Assembly: GCA_001641205.1 (NCBI GenBank)
Contig: LSMX01000002.1
Span: 1-64,000, forward strand
Reading direction: 5' to 3'
Source of the DNA: Mycoplasma sp. Bg1
GTDB taxonomy: Bacteria > Bacillota_I > Bacilli_A > Mycoplasmatales > Hepatoplasmataceae
Length of the DNA stretch: 64,000 nucleotides
Positions 31,203 through 42,124 of the stretch are shown one piece after another (position 1 is the first letter of the stretch; every line of letters starts with the position of its first letter). The notes under the pieces were generated by a model. The model saw only the letters and a list, made by a program, of their open reading frames with translations, did no database searches and was not told the DNA's origin. The position numbers were made by a program, and so were the translations under genes.

Positions 31203-34046
31203 TTATATTTCCTTCATTCTTGAAACAATAATTGTTTCTTCTCTTGTTAAATCGATTTTTCCTTCTACTCACAAATTAGTTCCAGGTTTAAGTAATTGCT
31301 GATACTTAATATAAATACCTGAAAAAAGAGTTAAATTAATTTTTTCATAATCATTTTCAATTATTAAAAAGGCCATTTCTTTATTTTGTTTAGTAACTAT
31401 TTTTTTAACTGATAATAAAATTCCTGTTACAAAGATTTTTTTAGCCTGAGTTTCCTGAAAATTTTTTATTGAATTAATTTTTTCTATTTTTTGAGTACCG
31501 TTTTTAAAAGTAGAATGTAATGGTTTTGAAACTATAAAACCAAAAACTTCCTTTTCATATTCTTCATAGTTTGTTGCTTTTTTTGCTTCTAAATTAGGAA
31601 AATTTTTGATTGTAAAATCAAAATGAATTTGATTTTCTTTTTCTACTTTAATTAAATCAAGATAATTATTTATTAATTCTTGATTTGCTAAAATTGTATT
31701 TCGATTAATCTTAAACTCATCTAATAAACCAGCTTTTATTATTGATTCAATTGCAGATTTAGAAACTTTTATTTGTTTCATCCTTGCAAAAAAATCAAAT
31801 AGAAATTTAAAAGAGCCATGTTCATCTCGTTCAAATACTAATTTTTTAACTGCAGTTTCTCCAATTCCTTTAATTGTTCTTAAAGAAAGTAAGATTGTTT
31901 GATCTTTTATTAAAAAACTTGCACTCACTTCATTAATTGAAGGTATTTTTACATTAATACCTAAATCATTTGCTTCTGCAATATATTGTGCAGTTTTTGT
32001 TGCGTTTCCAATTACTGAAGTTAATAATGCAGCCATAAATTCTGTAGGAAATTTAGCTTTTAACAAGGCTAAATTATAAGAAATAACTGAATAAGCAAAG
32101 GCATGAGAACGATTAAAACCATACTCAGCAAATTTATAAATTAAAGCATAAACTTCTTGGATTTGTTCAAAATCATGTCCTAAATTTTTTGCTCCGCTAT
32201 AAAATTCATCTTCTAATTTTTCAATTAAGGAAACATCTTTTTTCCCAATTGCTCTTCTTAAAATATCAGCTTTTGTTAAACTAAATCCTGCATATACTTG
32301 AGCAATTTCCATAATTTGTTCTTGATAAATAATAATTCCATAAGTTGATTTAAGAATTTTTTCTAATTTAGGATCAAGATATGAAACTTCTTCTAGGCCT
32401 TGTTTTCTTTTAACATAAGTTGCAATATTTTGCATTGGTCCTGGTCTATATAGAGAGGTGGTTGCGACAATGTCTTCAAAAGAACTTACATTTAGTTGTT
32501 TTAAAATCTTTGTCATTCCAGGGGATTCTAATTGAAAAATACCCCCAGTTTTTCCACTAGCAAGTAATTTATATGCTAATTTATCATTTAAATTATCAAC
32601 ATCAAGTTCATAATCAATATTATGATTTTGCTTAATCAATTGAATAATTTGGTTAATAAAGGAAAGATTTTTAAGTCCTAATAAATCTATTTTTAAAAGC
32701 CCATTTTCTTCCAGATAATCCATTGTATATTGAGTTTGAGCTAATTTTCCAAAACCTTTTTGCATTGGAACATTTTCATAAATAGGTTTATTGCTTAAAA
32801 CTATTCCTGCAGCATGAGTTGAAAATTGGCGGGGTAATCCTTCAATTAATTTTGCTGATTCAAAAATTTCTTTATAAAGTGGTTTTGATTCAATGTGTAA
32901 TCTAAATTTTTTATTTTTTTTATAAGCATCATCAAGTGTTTCAAAATCAGGAATTAGTTTAGTAATTGTTTCTGCTTCTGCAACATTTAAGCCTTTAATT
33001 CGACAAATATCTTTTACTGCTGATTTAGACCGTAAAATTTGAAAAGTAATAATTTGAGCAACATTATCATATCCATATTTTTCTGCAACATATTCAATTA
33101 CTTCTTGTCTTCGAAGATCTTCAATATCAATATCAATATCTGGCATTGAAACTCTTTCACTATTTAAAAAACGTTCAAAAAGTAAACCGTTTTTTAAAGG
33201 GTCAACTTGAGTAATACCTAGTAAATATGAAACTAAAGAACCAGGAGCAGAACCTCTTCCAGGACCAATTCTTATATTATTTTTTTTAGCAAAGACAATA
33301 ATATCTCAAACAATTAAAAAATAAGCTTCAAAATGCATTTTAGCAATTACTCCAAATTCATTTTGCATTCTTTCAATATATTTTTTAACATTTTTTAAAT
33401 GTTTAGTTTGAGAAAAAAATTTTAAATTTTTTACTAGCAAATCTTTTAAAAAAGCATTTGCATCAACAACTTTATTTTCACTTATATAATCTGGCAAAAT
33501 ATTAATTTGTAAAGGAATTTGAATATCCACCTTTTTGCAAAGATTATCAATTAAATTTAAATCTGCAGAAGGAATTGTTAATTCATATTCTTCCCTTGTT
33601 AACAAACATGTTTGTTTTTCTGCAAGAGTTTTATTTGCAATGGAGCCAAACATTTCTAGCGTTTTTCAATCATTACTTTTAACATAAGAAATTACTGGCT
33701 GATCTACTTCTAAAATATAAATATTTTTGTTTAGCAAAGAAAGATCCAATGTTTTTTCCAAAAGAATTTGTGAAGAAATTTTTAATAGATTTTTGTAGCC
33801 ATGATAATTTAAGGCAAAAACAACTTTATTAAAACCCTGGTAATCAATTTCAAGTCCAATAATTGGATTAATATTTTTTGCCCGAGCTTTTTTATAAAAT
33901 TCCATTGCTCCATATAAATTATTTTTATCTGCAATCATTGCATTTTTATATCCATTATTTTCAGCAAAAAGCAAAATATCTTCTATTTTTAGAAGAGATT
34001 CAAAAAAAGTATAAGCAGTTCTTGTTCTTAAATTGGGGTTATTCAT
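31203..34046 (-). CDS. dnaE: DNA polymerase III alpha subunit DnaE
   Basis: 947 residues. The polymerase core is intact: RIGPGRGSAPGSLVSYLLG, then MPDIDIDIEDLRR with the catalytic aspartates, and FSTHAAGIVLS, YRPGPM and FNRSHAFAYS. The C-terminal OB-fold region is short. The N-terminal PHP domain has lost its metal site: the HLHVHS-type motif is NLRTRTAY here, so pyrophosphatase or proofreading-like activity from PHP is unlikely (inference). PolC, the usual proofreading replicase of the group, is not in the window. Starts three bases after nrnA ends. Confidence 0.95.
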
Positions 34047-34049
34047 TAT

Positions 34050-34976
34050 TTAAAGTTTTTTAAGTTCATTTAAAACAAGTTTAAATTCTTTTTTATTTTT
34101 GATTCGTAAACCACTTGCTTGTGGGTGCCCACCACCACCAAATTGTTCAGCAATTTGATTAATTGCTTTTCTTTTTGATCTTAGAGAAACCTTATAAACT
34201 TGATTATTTTTATCTCAAGTTGAGTAAATTGCATATTTTACATTTTCTGCTCCCATTATCATTCAAACAGCACTAGAAACATAACTATAATCTAAATTAA
34301 ATTTATCTTCAATATTTTTAGAGGCAATAAAATAAGCAACTTTACCAATAACTTTATAATTCGTTAAAACATAACCATGATATCTTGTTTGATCTTCAGT
34401 TTTAACAAAAAGTTGTTCATGAATTTTATTTACCTTAAAATTATCACGTAATAAAATTGAAACCATAGCAAATGTATTTGCAGTTACAGAAGAATATCGA
34501 AATGAACCTGTATCAGTTACAATTCCAGTAAAAAGATATTTAGAAAGATTTTTTGATATTTTAAAAGTTGGATCAAGTGTTATAAAATTAGTAATAATTT
34601 CAGCTGTTGAGGCTTTTTTTGGTTCGACTAATTGAAAATCACCATATTTGTCAATATTTGGATGATGATCTATTTTAATAATTTTTAATCCTTTATCCCA
34701 ATCGATTCCAGAAATTCTAGAAACATTTGCTGTATCTACAATTATAATAAGTGATTTTTTAATTATTTCTTTTGTAATTTTATCGCCAAGGGGAAAAATT
34801 CCATTTAAAGTTGCTTTTTCTTTATTAGAAACATAAACTTTTTTATTGGGAAAATTTACTTTAATAAATTCTTTTAATCCAAAAGAAGATCCTAAGGCAT
34901 CACCATCTGGATTTTCATGTCGAAAAATTACAATTGATTCATATTTTTTAATTTCATTTAAAATAGTTTTATACAT
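34050..34976 (-). CDS. nrnA: DHH-family oligoribonuclease/pAp phosphatase NrnA
   Basis: 308 residues. DHH motifs: FRHENPDGDALGSS near the N-terminus, IIVDTANVSR, KIDHHPNID (the DHH itself), and the C-terminal DHHA1 motif FGGGGHPQASG. Members degrade nanoRNAs and dephosphorylate pAp. Two similar DHH proteins are common in mollicutes (NrnA and MgpA); I cannot separate these by eye. Six bases separate it from thiI upstream. Confidence 0.88.
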
Positions 34977-34981
34977 AATTC

Positions 34982-36160
34982 TTATTTTTTTGCAAGTTTA
35001 ATAATTTCCATATTATTTGCAACTGTGTCCTTAATAATTTCATCTATAAATAATAATTGATCTTCTAATTCTTTTATATCTTTTAATTTTGGATAAAGTT
35101 CAGGAGAATTAGGGGCAAAAACTGAACAAGTATCACTTCCTGGCAAATTAGAAAATTCTAATGTTCCAATACTAGTGGCTTTACCAATAATTTCATTTTT
35201 AGACATTCCCACTAATGGTCGAATAATAAGCATCTCAGTCCCACTATTAATAACAGTCATTGCTTCAACAGTTTGAGAAGCAACTTGCCCAAGAGAATCA
35301 CCTGTTATAAGCAATTTATAACCATAAATTTTCGAAATAGCTTCTGCTGTTTTTAAGAAATATCTTCTTAGTAAAATTGTTCGATATTGTTCTTCTTTTA
35401 AAGAAGAAATTTCTTGTTGGACTTTTTGAAAATTAACAATAAAAAGTTTTCCATTTACTCCATTAAAATCATTAATTCGATTGGTAATTAATTCTATTTT
35501 ATTTTCTGTTTCTCCTGTCATATTATTTGGTGTTAAGAAAATAACAAAATTCATATTTAATCCGCGGGTAATCGCCATATAAGAAGCTACTGGGGAATCT
35601 ATTCCTCCTGAAATCAAAGTTAATCCTTTACCATTTACTCCCGCAGGTAAACCTAAATGACCAGTATATTTTTTTCCATAAATATGCATTGTGTCATCAT
35701 TGTTAACTTTAACATTAATTTCTAAATCAAAGTTTTTTAAATTAACTTTTAAATTAAAAGTATTTAAAACATGTCCTGCAATAATTGATGTTAATTCTTC
35801 TGATGATGATCAAAGTGATTTATCAAAAACTTTTGCAGAAACTCTAAAAGTTTTTGCAGCTTGATCATGAAGTAAATTATCAATTGCAGATATCAAATTT
35901 ATTTCACTTGTTTTTACAATGTAAACTACTGCAAACCATGAAATTCCCACAACATCTTTTAAAGCAATTAAAATTTTAGAAATTTCTTCTTTATTTTTTG
36001 GTAAAATAATCATCTTATCATATGCTGCTTGTATTTTTGCATCAATCACAAATGCATCCAATTTATGTTTAATATTTTGTTTCAAAATAGAAGTAAAAGA
36101 TTTTCTATTTCTTCCTTTAAGTGTTAATTCGGAATATTTGACTATTATATATTTATTCAT
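34982..36160 (-). CDS. thiI: tRNA 4-thiouridine synthase ThiI
   Basis: 392 residues: ferredoxin-like plus THUMP domain in the first ~165 residues (IIVKYSELTLKGRNRKSF), then the PP-loop ATPase with SGGIDSPVASYMAI and the TGDSLGQVASQT segment. It transfers sulfur to U8 of tRNAs. The rhodanese domain of the E. coli enzyme is absent, as in Bacillus. Its usual sulfur donor partner NifZ, next to it in Bacillus, is not here. It overlaps the ezrA 3' end by eight bases. Confidence 0.94.
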
Positions 36161-37835
36161 GAATATTTAAATTTTCAACAAGTTTTTTTGATAATCGCAA
36201 AACTTCTGTTTGATCTCCTATGTGATATGCTTCTTCAATAAGATTAATAAATGAAAGATAAATGGAGGTATTATTGTTAAATTTATTTAATTCAACAATA
36301 AGATTTTCATTATAAAATCTAATAAATGCTGCTCGCTTTATTTCCTGTTGTAATTTTATAGCATTAGCTAAAATTTCCTTAACTAACATTACTTTATCAT
36401 TATCAACAAATCTAACAGATTTTTGAAAGTAATTCATTAATTGTTCTAATTTACTCTGATACTCATCTAATTGCATTGCATAATTTGTTTTAATTTTAAC
36501 TGGTAAAGTGTTCAAATCATATTCTGAATTAAGCAAAGTAGTGTTAATTTCAGCAACCAATTCATTAACTACGTCTGTTGATTTAATTATAACATTTATA
36601 GCTTTTTGATTTTTTAACATTTCCTGGATATTATTCTTAAAAAAAATAATTAAATCTGAAAATTTTTCAAATAATTCATAAGCAGTAATTGAAGAATTGA
36701 GCATTTTAAAATTATTTATTAAAGAAAGAAAATCATTTTGAGTATTTTCTAATAAAATAGAGAGTTTTTTCATTTTTGATAAATTTATAATTTTACTAGA
36801 AGAATCTAAATAATTTCTATATTTAAAGAGATTCTCTTTATCAATTCAAAATTTATCAATAATTTCATTTGTTTTTTTAATATAATTCAGTAATAAATTA
36901 TAACTGTCAAGATTAAGATTAATTTCTAATTTTCATTCAATTATTTTGGATTTTGATTGTTCAATTGCTTCATTAACTAAAATTATTTCAAATTGAAATT
37001 CATCATTAATTATTTTTTCCTTTAAACTATTTAAATTTTTAATTTCTTCAAAAATGTATTTTTTATTATTTTTTAAAGCATCTTTATTTTCTAAAATAGA
37101 ATATTTCAAATTATTAATTTCCCTACTAAGAGTTAGTTGCCAAAAGGTAAAACTACTTTCAAAAAATGCTAAATTATTTTTGAAAGTATTAATTTCAACA
37201 ACTATTTTTTTAATCATTTCTTTTGCATCATTAGATAAAGAAGATATTTGCATTTCTACAATTAAATTTTTTATTTTTTGATTAATCATTCCAATTTCAG
37301 AATTCAAAAATTTTGAAGTTTTAACTTTTGGAAATTTTGAATTATTAAATAATTTAGTACACTCTCCAAATTGATTTTTAATTGTATTAATAATGTTTGA
37401 ATTAATTTCTTGATCTAATAAATATTCATTTAAAGAAAAAGCAATATTTAAATAAAATAAATATTGTTCAAAAACAACTATTCGATATTTATTCAATTTA
37501 TTATTAAAAATATAAGGGTTAAAATAATATCATTTTTTAAATTGTTTTTTAATAAGAAAAATTTTTTTAATAATTTTCAATTCATTTTGTTTTTTTAAAT
37601 AAAATATTTCTTCTTTTAGTTCTTTTAACCTATTTGAATTTAAATTTATTTTTTCTATTTCAATTGAAATTAATTTTTGATCTAAAATACTTATTTTCAT
37701 CTCTTTTGTTATTTTTTCAATTTTTGTAAATTTATTTTTAGCATCATTAATAAATAGACCGATAATAACAAAATATATTCCCATAAAAAGAAGAAATAAC
37801 AAAATTAATGTTGTAATTATAATTTTTAATTCCAT
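36153..37835 (-). CDS. ezrA: EzrA-like septation ring regulator
   Basis: 560 residues, virtually the same length as Bacillus EzrA (562). An N-terminal membrane helix (about residues 5-27, TLILLFLLFMGIYFVIIGLF) is followed by a long coiled-coil region made of spectrin-like repeats with regular heptads (KISILDQKLISIEIEKINL; NLIVEMQISSLSNDAKEM). EzrA links FtsZ to the membrane. Primary similarity is weak by eye; topology, length and the ezrA-thiI and rpsD-tyrS neighbourhood, as in Bacillus, carry the call. Almost all six Trp are TGA. Confidence 0.75.
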
Positions 37836-37883
37836 ATTACTATATTTAATATAATTTTACAATATTACAATATATTACTAATG

Positions 37884-38031
37884 TATAATTAAAAAGGTTA
37901 TTAATTAGCCACTGGTTATTATTAAAACATGATTTAAACGTTTAGGATTGCAATTAGATAAAGCTATAAATCAAAAGCATTAAATAAAATCATCTTTAAT
38001 AAGGAACTTCAATATAAAGGAGATATATCAA
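37884..38031 (+). promoter_or_regulatory. rpsD promoter and ~135-base leader
   Basis: TATAAT at 37884-37889 is followed by a leader of about 135 bases, one of the longest 5' untranslated regions in a window where many mRNAs seem leaderless. It ends in AAAGGAG nine bases before the rpsD ATG. S4 represses its own mRNA through a leader structure in Bacillus and E. coli, so an S4-binding element is plausible here. I could not derive a convincing fold by eye. Confidence 0.5.
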
Positions 38032-38634
38032 ATGAGATATACGGGACCAAATAATAAAATTGGAAGAAGATATAAATATTCAGTTTTAGAAAATAATAAA
38101 GAGTTCATTAAAGGTAAAAAAAGAATTACTGCTCCCGGACAACATGGTGCAAAGCATCAAAAATTGTCTAATTATGGAGAACATCTTTATGAAAAACAAA
38201 AACTTAGATATATGTATGGATTAACTGAAAAACAACTTAGAAATACCTTTAAAAAAGCACAAGGGATGCATGGAGTTTTAGGAACAAATCTATTAATTTT
38301 ACTAGAATCAAGATTAGATAATTTAATTTATCGAATGGGGCTTGCAAGCACAAGAAGACAATCAAGACAATTTGTAAATCACGGACACATTCTTGTAAAT
38401 GGTAAAAAAGTAGATATTCCATCATATATTGCAAAAGTTGGAGATGAAATTTCCATAAAAGAAAGAACACAAAATAATTTCTTTATTCAAGACAATTTAA
38501 CAAAAGCAAAAGATATTGATTTTATTGAGTTTAATAAAAACACCTTAACAGGAAAATATCTTAGATTTCCAGAAAGAGAAGAACTTTCTGGACAAATTAA
38601 TGAAGCTCTAGTTGTTGAATTCTATAACAAATAA
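38032..38634 (+). CDS. rpsD: 30S ribosomal protein S4
   Basis: 200 residues, full length. Signatures: MRYTGPNNKIGRRYKY start, APGQHGAKH, KQKLRYMYGLTEKQLRNTF, and the S4 domain LDNLIYRMGLASTRRQSRQFVNHGHI. It lacks the N-terminal zinc cysteines (C-minus form). It nucleates 30S assembly on 16S rRNA. Monocistronic, with its own promoter-leader and terminator, next to tyrS as in Bacillus. Confidence 0.98.
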   Translation: MRYTGPNNKIGRRYKYSVLENNKEFIKGKKRITAPGQHGAKHQKLSNYGEHLYEKQKLRYMYGLTEKQLRNTFKKAQGMHGVLGTNLLILLESRLDNLIYRMGLASTRRQSRQFVNHGHILVNGKKVDIPSYIAKVGDEISIKERTQNNFFIQDNLTKAKDIDFIEFNKNTLTGKYLRFPEREELSGQINEALVVEFYNK

Positions 38635-38644
38635 TAAAGCATAA

Positions 38645-38675
38645 TAAAAAAACACTCTATTGGGTGTTTTTTTAT
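38645..38675. terminator. Bidirectional terminator rpsD / tyrS
   Basis: AAAAAAACACTC and GGGTGTTTTTTT pair around TATT (one G-T pair), with A and T tracts on both sides, between the converging stops of rpsD and tyrS. Confidence 0.85.
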
Positions 38676-38679
38676 TATC

Positions 38680-39951
38680 TTATAAATGAATTCTTATTAA
38701 AATTCTTCTTTTCTTTCCTACTTGAGCAAAAAAATATCTTCGATGAACTGGAGAAAAATCTGTAAGTTTTTGTTTTTCACTTGTAACAATTTCTCCATTA
38801 ATTTTTAAAGCTTTTGCTTGAAGAAATTCTCTAAATTCTCTTTTTGATTCAGTGATTTTATTTCTATCAAAAAAGTTAATAATAGTTTCATTAAGATCAT
38901 TGCCTTTAAATAATTCGATAGCAGAAGCAATTGTATGAACTGAATGTTTATCTAATTCAAAATATTTTTCTTCAAATAATAATTTAGAAATTTTTAAAGC
39001 ATTTGCATATTCTTTTTCTGTAAATAACTGATCAAATAATCTTTTCGCAAGTTCATGATGAATAAGTTTTAATTTAGGATTTGCTTTTGCCTCAATAATT
39101 TTTTCTTTAAATTGTTCTTCTGTAATTAAAGTTAATTTAGGTAAAAGATTTAAAGCTGTTCCATCATCTAAATTAATTAGATATTGATATAAAAAATATG
39201 ATGAAAATTTACTATTGTCAATTCAAATTGGATTTCCATTAGTTTTTCCAATTTTATTACCATTTTTATCTACAAGAAGTTTTACTGTCATTCCTGCAAC
39301 AACAACATCAGGACCTTCAATTTTTCGAATAAGTTCAATTCCACTAACAATATTTCCTCATTGATCAGACCCACCTAGCTGAAGTTTTACATTATGTTCT
39401 TTATATAATTTATAAAAATCTATTCCTTGAAAAACTTGATATGAAAATTCAGTATAAGAAATTCCTTTTTCTAACCTATTTTTTACAATATCACGATTAA
39501 TCATTGTATTTACATTGAAGAATTTTCCATATTTTTGAAAATAATCAACAAGTAATAAAGGAGCATATCAATCATTATTGTTTATAATTTTAAAATTATG
39601 AATTTCTAATTTAAAAGCTAAATGAGTAATTAAATTTTTTATTTTTAAAACATTATTTAAAATAAGATCTTTATCAATTATTTCTCTTTCAGCATTTTTT
39701 CCAGAAGGATCACCAATCATTCCTGTAAAACCACCTAAAACAAAAATTGGTTTTAAACCGTGTTTACTTAAAATTGTTGAAATAATAATTGAAACATAAT
39801 GTCCAATATGTAATGAATCAGCAGTAGGATCAATTCCAATATAAAAAGCTGCCCCTTCATCAAGGATTTTTTCTAGTGCTGATTCATTTGCAACATCTTT
39901 TAACATACCTCTTCATTCTAATTCATGTTTTAAATTTTTTAATTTACTCAT
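38680..39951 (-). CDS. tyrS: Tyrosyl-tRNA synthetase
   Basis: 423 residues, class I. FYIGIDPTADSLHIGHYV carries the HIGH motif, LGGSDQWGNIVSG binds Tyr, and KIGKTNGNPIW is the KMSKS-equivalent (KxGKT) of bacterial TyrS. A C-terminal S4 domain follows (EFREFLQAKALKINGE). The first residues MSKLKNLKHELEWRGM are recovered when TGA is Trp. No T-box leader is present; the ATG lies eight bases inside the 3' end of the upstream gene. Confidence 0.96.
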
Positions 39952-40297
39952 TTTCTTTATCCTCATTATTTAACTTATCTATATTTAAGGTTTCCTTTAT
40001 TTCATGAACATTTTCCTTAATTTTTTCAATTGATTCTTCAATAGTTTCTTCTCCAGCAATTTCTGCTGTTTTTTCTTTAATTTTATCAATTGCACGAATT
40101 ATATTTGCCTTGATTTCATCAGAATCAGTTTTTTCTAAAGAATCAAAAGCATCAAGAAATATTTGCTTAAAATCAAGATCTAATTCTTTTGCTTTATCAT
40201 TTAATTTTCTCAAAATTTCTTCTAAATTATCATCATTATATTTACCAGCCGCATAACCAGTAAGAAAACCAACTATTGCTGAAAATAAAGTAAACAT
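39944..40297 (-). CDS. YtxH-like small membrane-associated protein
   Basis: 117 residues. A short hydrophobic N-terminus with Gly (MFTLFSAIVGFLTGYAAGKY) is followed by a long charged amphipathic helix region rich in Glu and Lys (EEILRKLNDKAKELDLDF; EESIEKIKENVHEIKETL). This matches the YtxH/GvpP-type layout, and the gene follows a DUF948 (YtxG-like) gene as in Bacillus ytxGH. No catalytic motif. It overlaps the tyrS start by eight bases. Function unknown. Confidence 0.6.
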   Translation of the reverse strand: MFTLFSAIVGFLTGYAAGKYNDDNLEEILRKLNDKAKELDLDFKQIFLDAFDSLEKTDSDEIKANIIRAIDKIKEKTAEIAGEETIEESIEKIKENVHEIKETLNIDKLNNEDKENE

Positions 40298-40298
40298 T

Positions 40299-41018
40299 TT
40301 ATTTATTTCCCTTTTTTGATTCTATTTTCTCTTCTATTTTTTTTAAGGATATTGCTTTATGATTTGTTGATTCATTAGTTTCTACTGATTTTTTTTCTTC
40401 TACTAATTTATTTTCTGTTGATTTATTTTCATCAATAGATTCACTATTTCCCTTAGTTTCTATTGATTTTATTTCAGTAGTTTTATTATTTTCTTTGGTT
40501 TTTGCTGATTTATTTTCTTTATTTTTTTTAGCTTCTATTGTTTTTTTCTCTTTTGATGATTTTGTTTTTTTAGAATTTTTAACATCTTTTTTTACTTTAC
40601 TAGTAACATTTTTGATGGTATCTTCATCAATTAATGAGGCTTTTAATTTATCTGCAAAAGAATAAATATAAGTTCTATTTTCAGAAATTAATTTCAACAA
40701 TGAAGTTGATGATTTTTTTGAAATTGTATCAAAAGATAAAACATAATTAGAAATTTTGTTTATAGCTTCAACGCCTACATTAAGCGATTCAGATTTGTAG
40801 GTAATATCTTCTACTAAATAATCAACTTTTTTTATAACTATATTTGTTCTTCTTAAAAGAGCAATTAAATACAAAATAGCAATGATAATAATAAGCAATA
40901 GAATTACAGCAACTATTATTAGAACTAAGACTGCTGTTGGCATACTCGTTGAATCATTAGCCATAGGTAATAAAACAGACTTAAAATATTTTGGTAAAAC
41001 TTGAACTATTGACATCAT
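40299..41018 (-). CDS. DUF948/YtxG-like membrane protein with repetitive charged tail
   Basis: 239 residues. One strong helix at about 28-54 (TAVLVLIIVAVILLLIIIIA) followed by NIVIKKVDYLVEDI, then helical DUF948-like sequence to about residue 125. The C-terminal half is low-complexity Lys/Glu/Thr/Asn/Ser with irregular repeats of K-S-x-E-x-K-x type (SIETKGNSESIDENKSTENK). Pairs with the YtxH-like gene one base downstream. General stress or envelope roles are suspected for ytxGH in Bacillus but not defined. Confidence 0.65.
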   Translation of the reverse strand: MMSIVQVLPKYFKSVLLPMANDSTSMPTAVLVLIIVAVILLLIIIIAILYLIALLRRTNIVIKKVDYLVEDITYKSESLNVGVEAINKISNYVLSFDTISKKSSTSLLKLISENRTYIYSFADKLKASLIDEDTIKNVTSKVKKDVKNSKKTKSSKEKKTIEAKKNKENKSAKTKENNKTTEIKSIETKGNSESIDENKSTENKLVEEKKSVETNESTNHKAISLKKIEEKIESKKGNK

Positions 41019-41024
41019 AATTTC

Positions 41025-42083
41025 TTAAAACCTTTCTTTTAACATATAAATTTTATCTTTTGTAAAATCATCAAGAATTTTTTTTGCTAATATTAATGTT
41101 TGCTCTATATCATCTAAATCAGCAATCTGACTTCCAGTATGTAAATTTCTTGCAACAAGTCCAAGAGGAATAACTGTTTGTCCACCACGCATCAATTGAA
41201 TAATTCCTGCATTTGTTCCCCCTGCTGAAAAATAATCTTGATAAGTAATTTTATTAACAATTAATATTTCTTTTAAATATTTTATAACTTTTTCAGAATA
41301 AATAACAAAGGCATCTTTATGACGAAGCATTGTTCCTTTTCCTAATTCTCCATTTTCAATGTTAGGAGCAGTTAAATCTAAGCTAGGAGAAACATCAATT
41401 ACAATTGCTAAATCTGGATTAATTTTATATGCTGCAGTTCTTGCACCTCGTAGTCCAACTTCTTCTTGCGTTGAGGCTACAAACACAATATTATAATTAT
41501 AATCTATTGAAATTGCAAATTTTGCAAGTTCTATCAATAAAAAAAGTCCAATTCGATTATCTAAAGATTTTCCAATAATCCGATTTCCATTATATTCTAC
41601 TAATGTATCAAAGGTAATTGAGCAATTGGGAGCAATTTTTCAAGAAAGTAATTCTGCTTTATCTTTTGCTCCAATATCAATAAACATTTTTTCAATTTCT
41701 GGAATTTCTCCTTTTCCTTGATGAGAATTAACATCAGGAATAGTAATTACTCCAGAATAAGAGTTTTTAAAATCAATATCCCAAACTCTTATTCTTTGAT
41801 TAACTAGACTTTTATTTCACACTCCTCCATTTTCTCCAAAAAGAAGGGTTCCATTTTCTTCTAAGCTAATTACACTAAAACCAACTTCATCCATATGGGC
41901 ATCAATTAATATTGTTGGTTGGTTTTTCTTAGTTTTTGTTGAAGCGATAATTGATCCTAAATTATCTTTTTCAATTTGATAACCACTTGTTAATAATTCA
42001 TTTTCAATTAATTTACTGATTTTTTGTTCATGTCCTGAAACTCCAGGAGTCATAATAATTTTAGTTAATAATTCTTTGTTCAT
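41025..42083 (-). CDS. M42-family glutamyl/aminopeptidase
   Basis: 352 residues, reading two or more TGA as Trp. A cytosolic di-metal aminopeptidase. Ligand motifs in order: ILIDAHMDEVGF (His-x-Asp), GKSLDNRIGLF (bridging Asp), STQEEVGLRGART (catalytic Glu-Glu), AIVIDVSPS (Asp) and the last His in ARNLHTGSQI. All are present, so it should be active. TATAAT lies six bases before the ATG, so the transcript is probably leaderless. It heads the M42-ytxG-ytxH-tyrS unit and is divergent from degV. Confidence 0.92.
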
Positions 42084-42089
42084 AACATT

Positions 42090-42099
42090 ATTATATAAT
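42090..42099. promoter_or_regulatory. Overlapping divergent -10 boxes
   Basis: ATTATATAAT is a perfect palindrome containing TATAAT on both strands (minus 42090-42095, plus 42094-42099, sharing two bases). The minus copy is six bases from the M42 peptidase ATG; the plus copy is upstream of degV, which has an AAGGAG site. The two polymerases could not bind at the same time. Confidence 0.6.
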
Positions 42100-42124
42100 T
42101 TAACTTATTAAGGAGATACGAATT

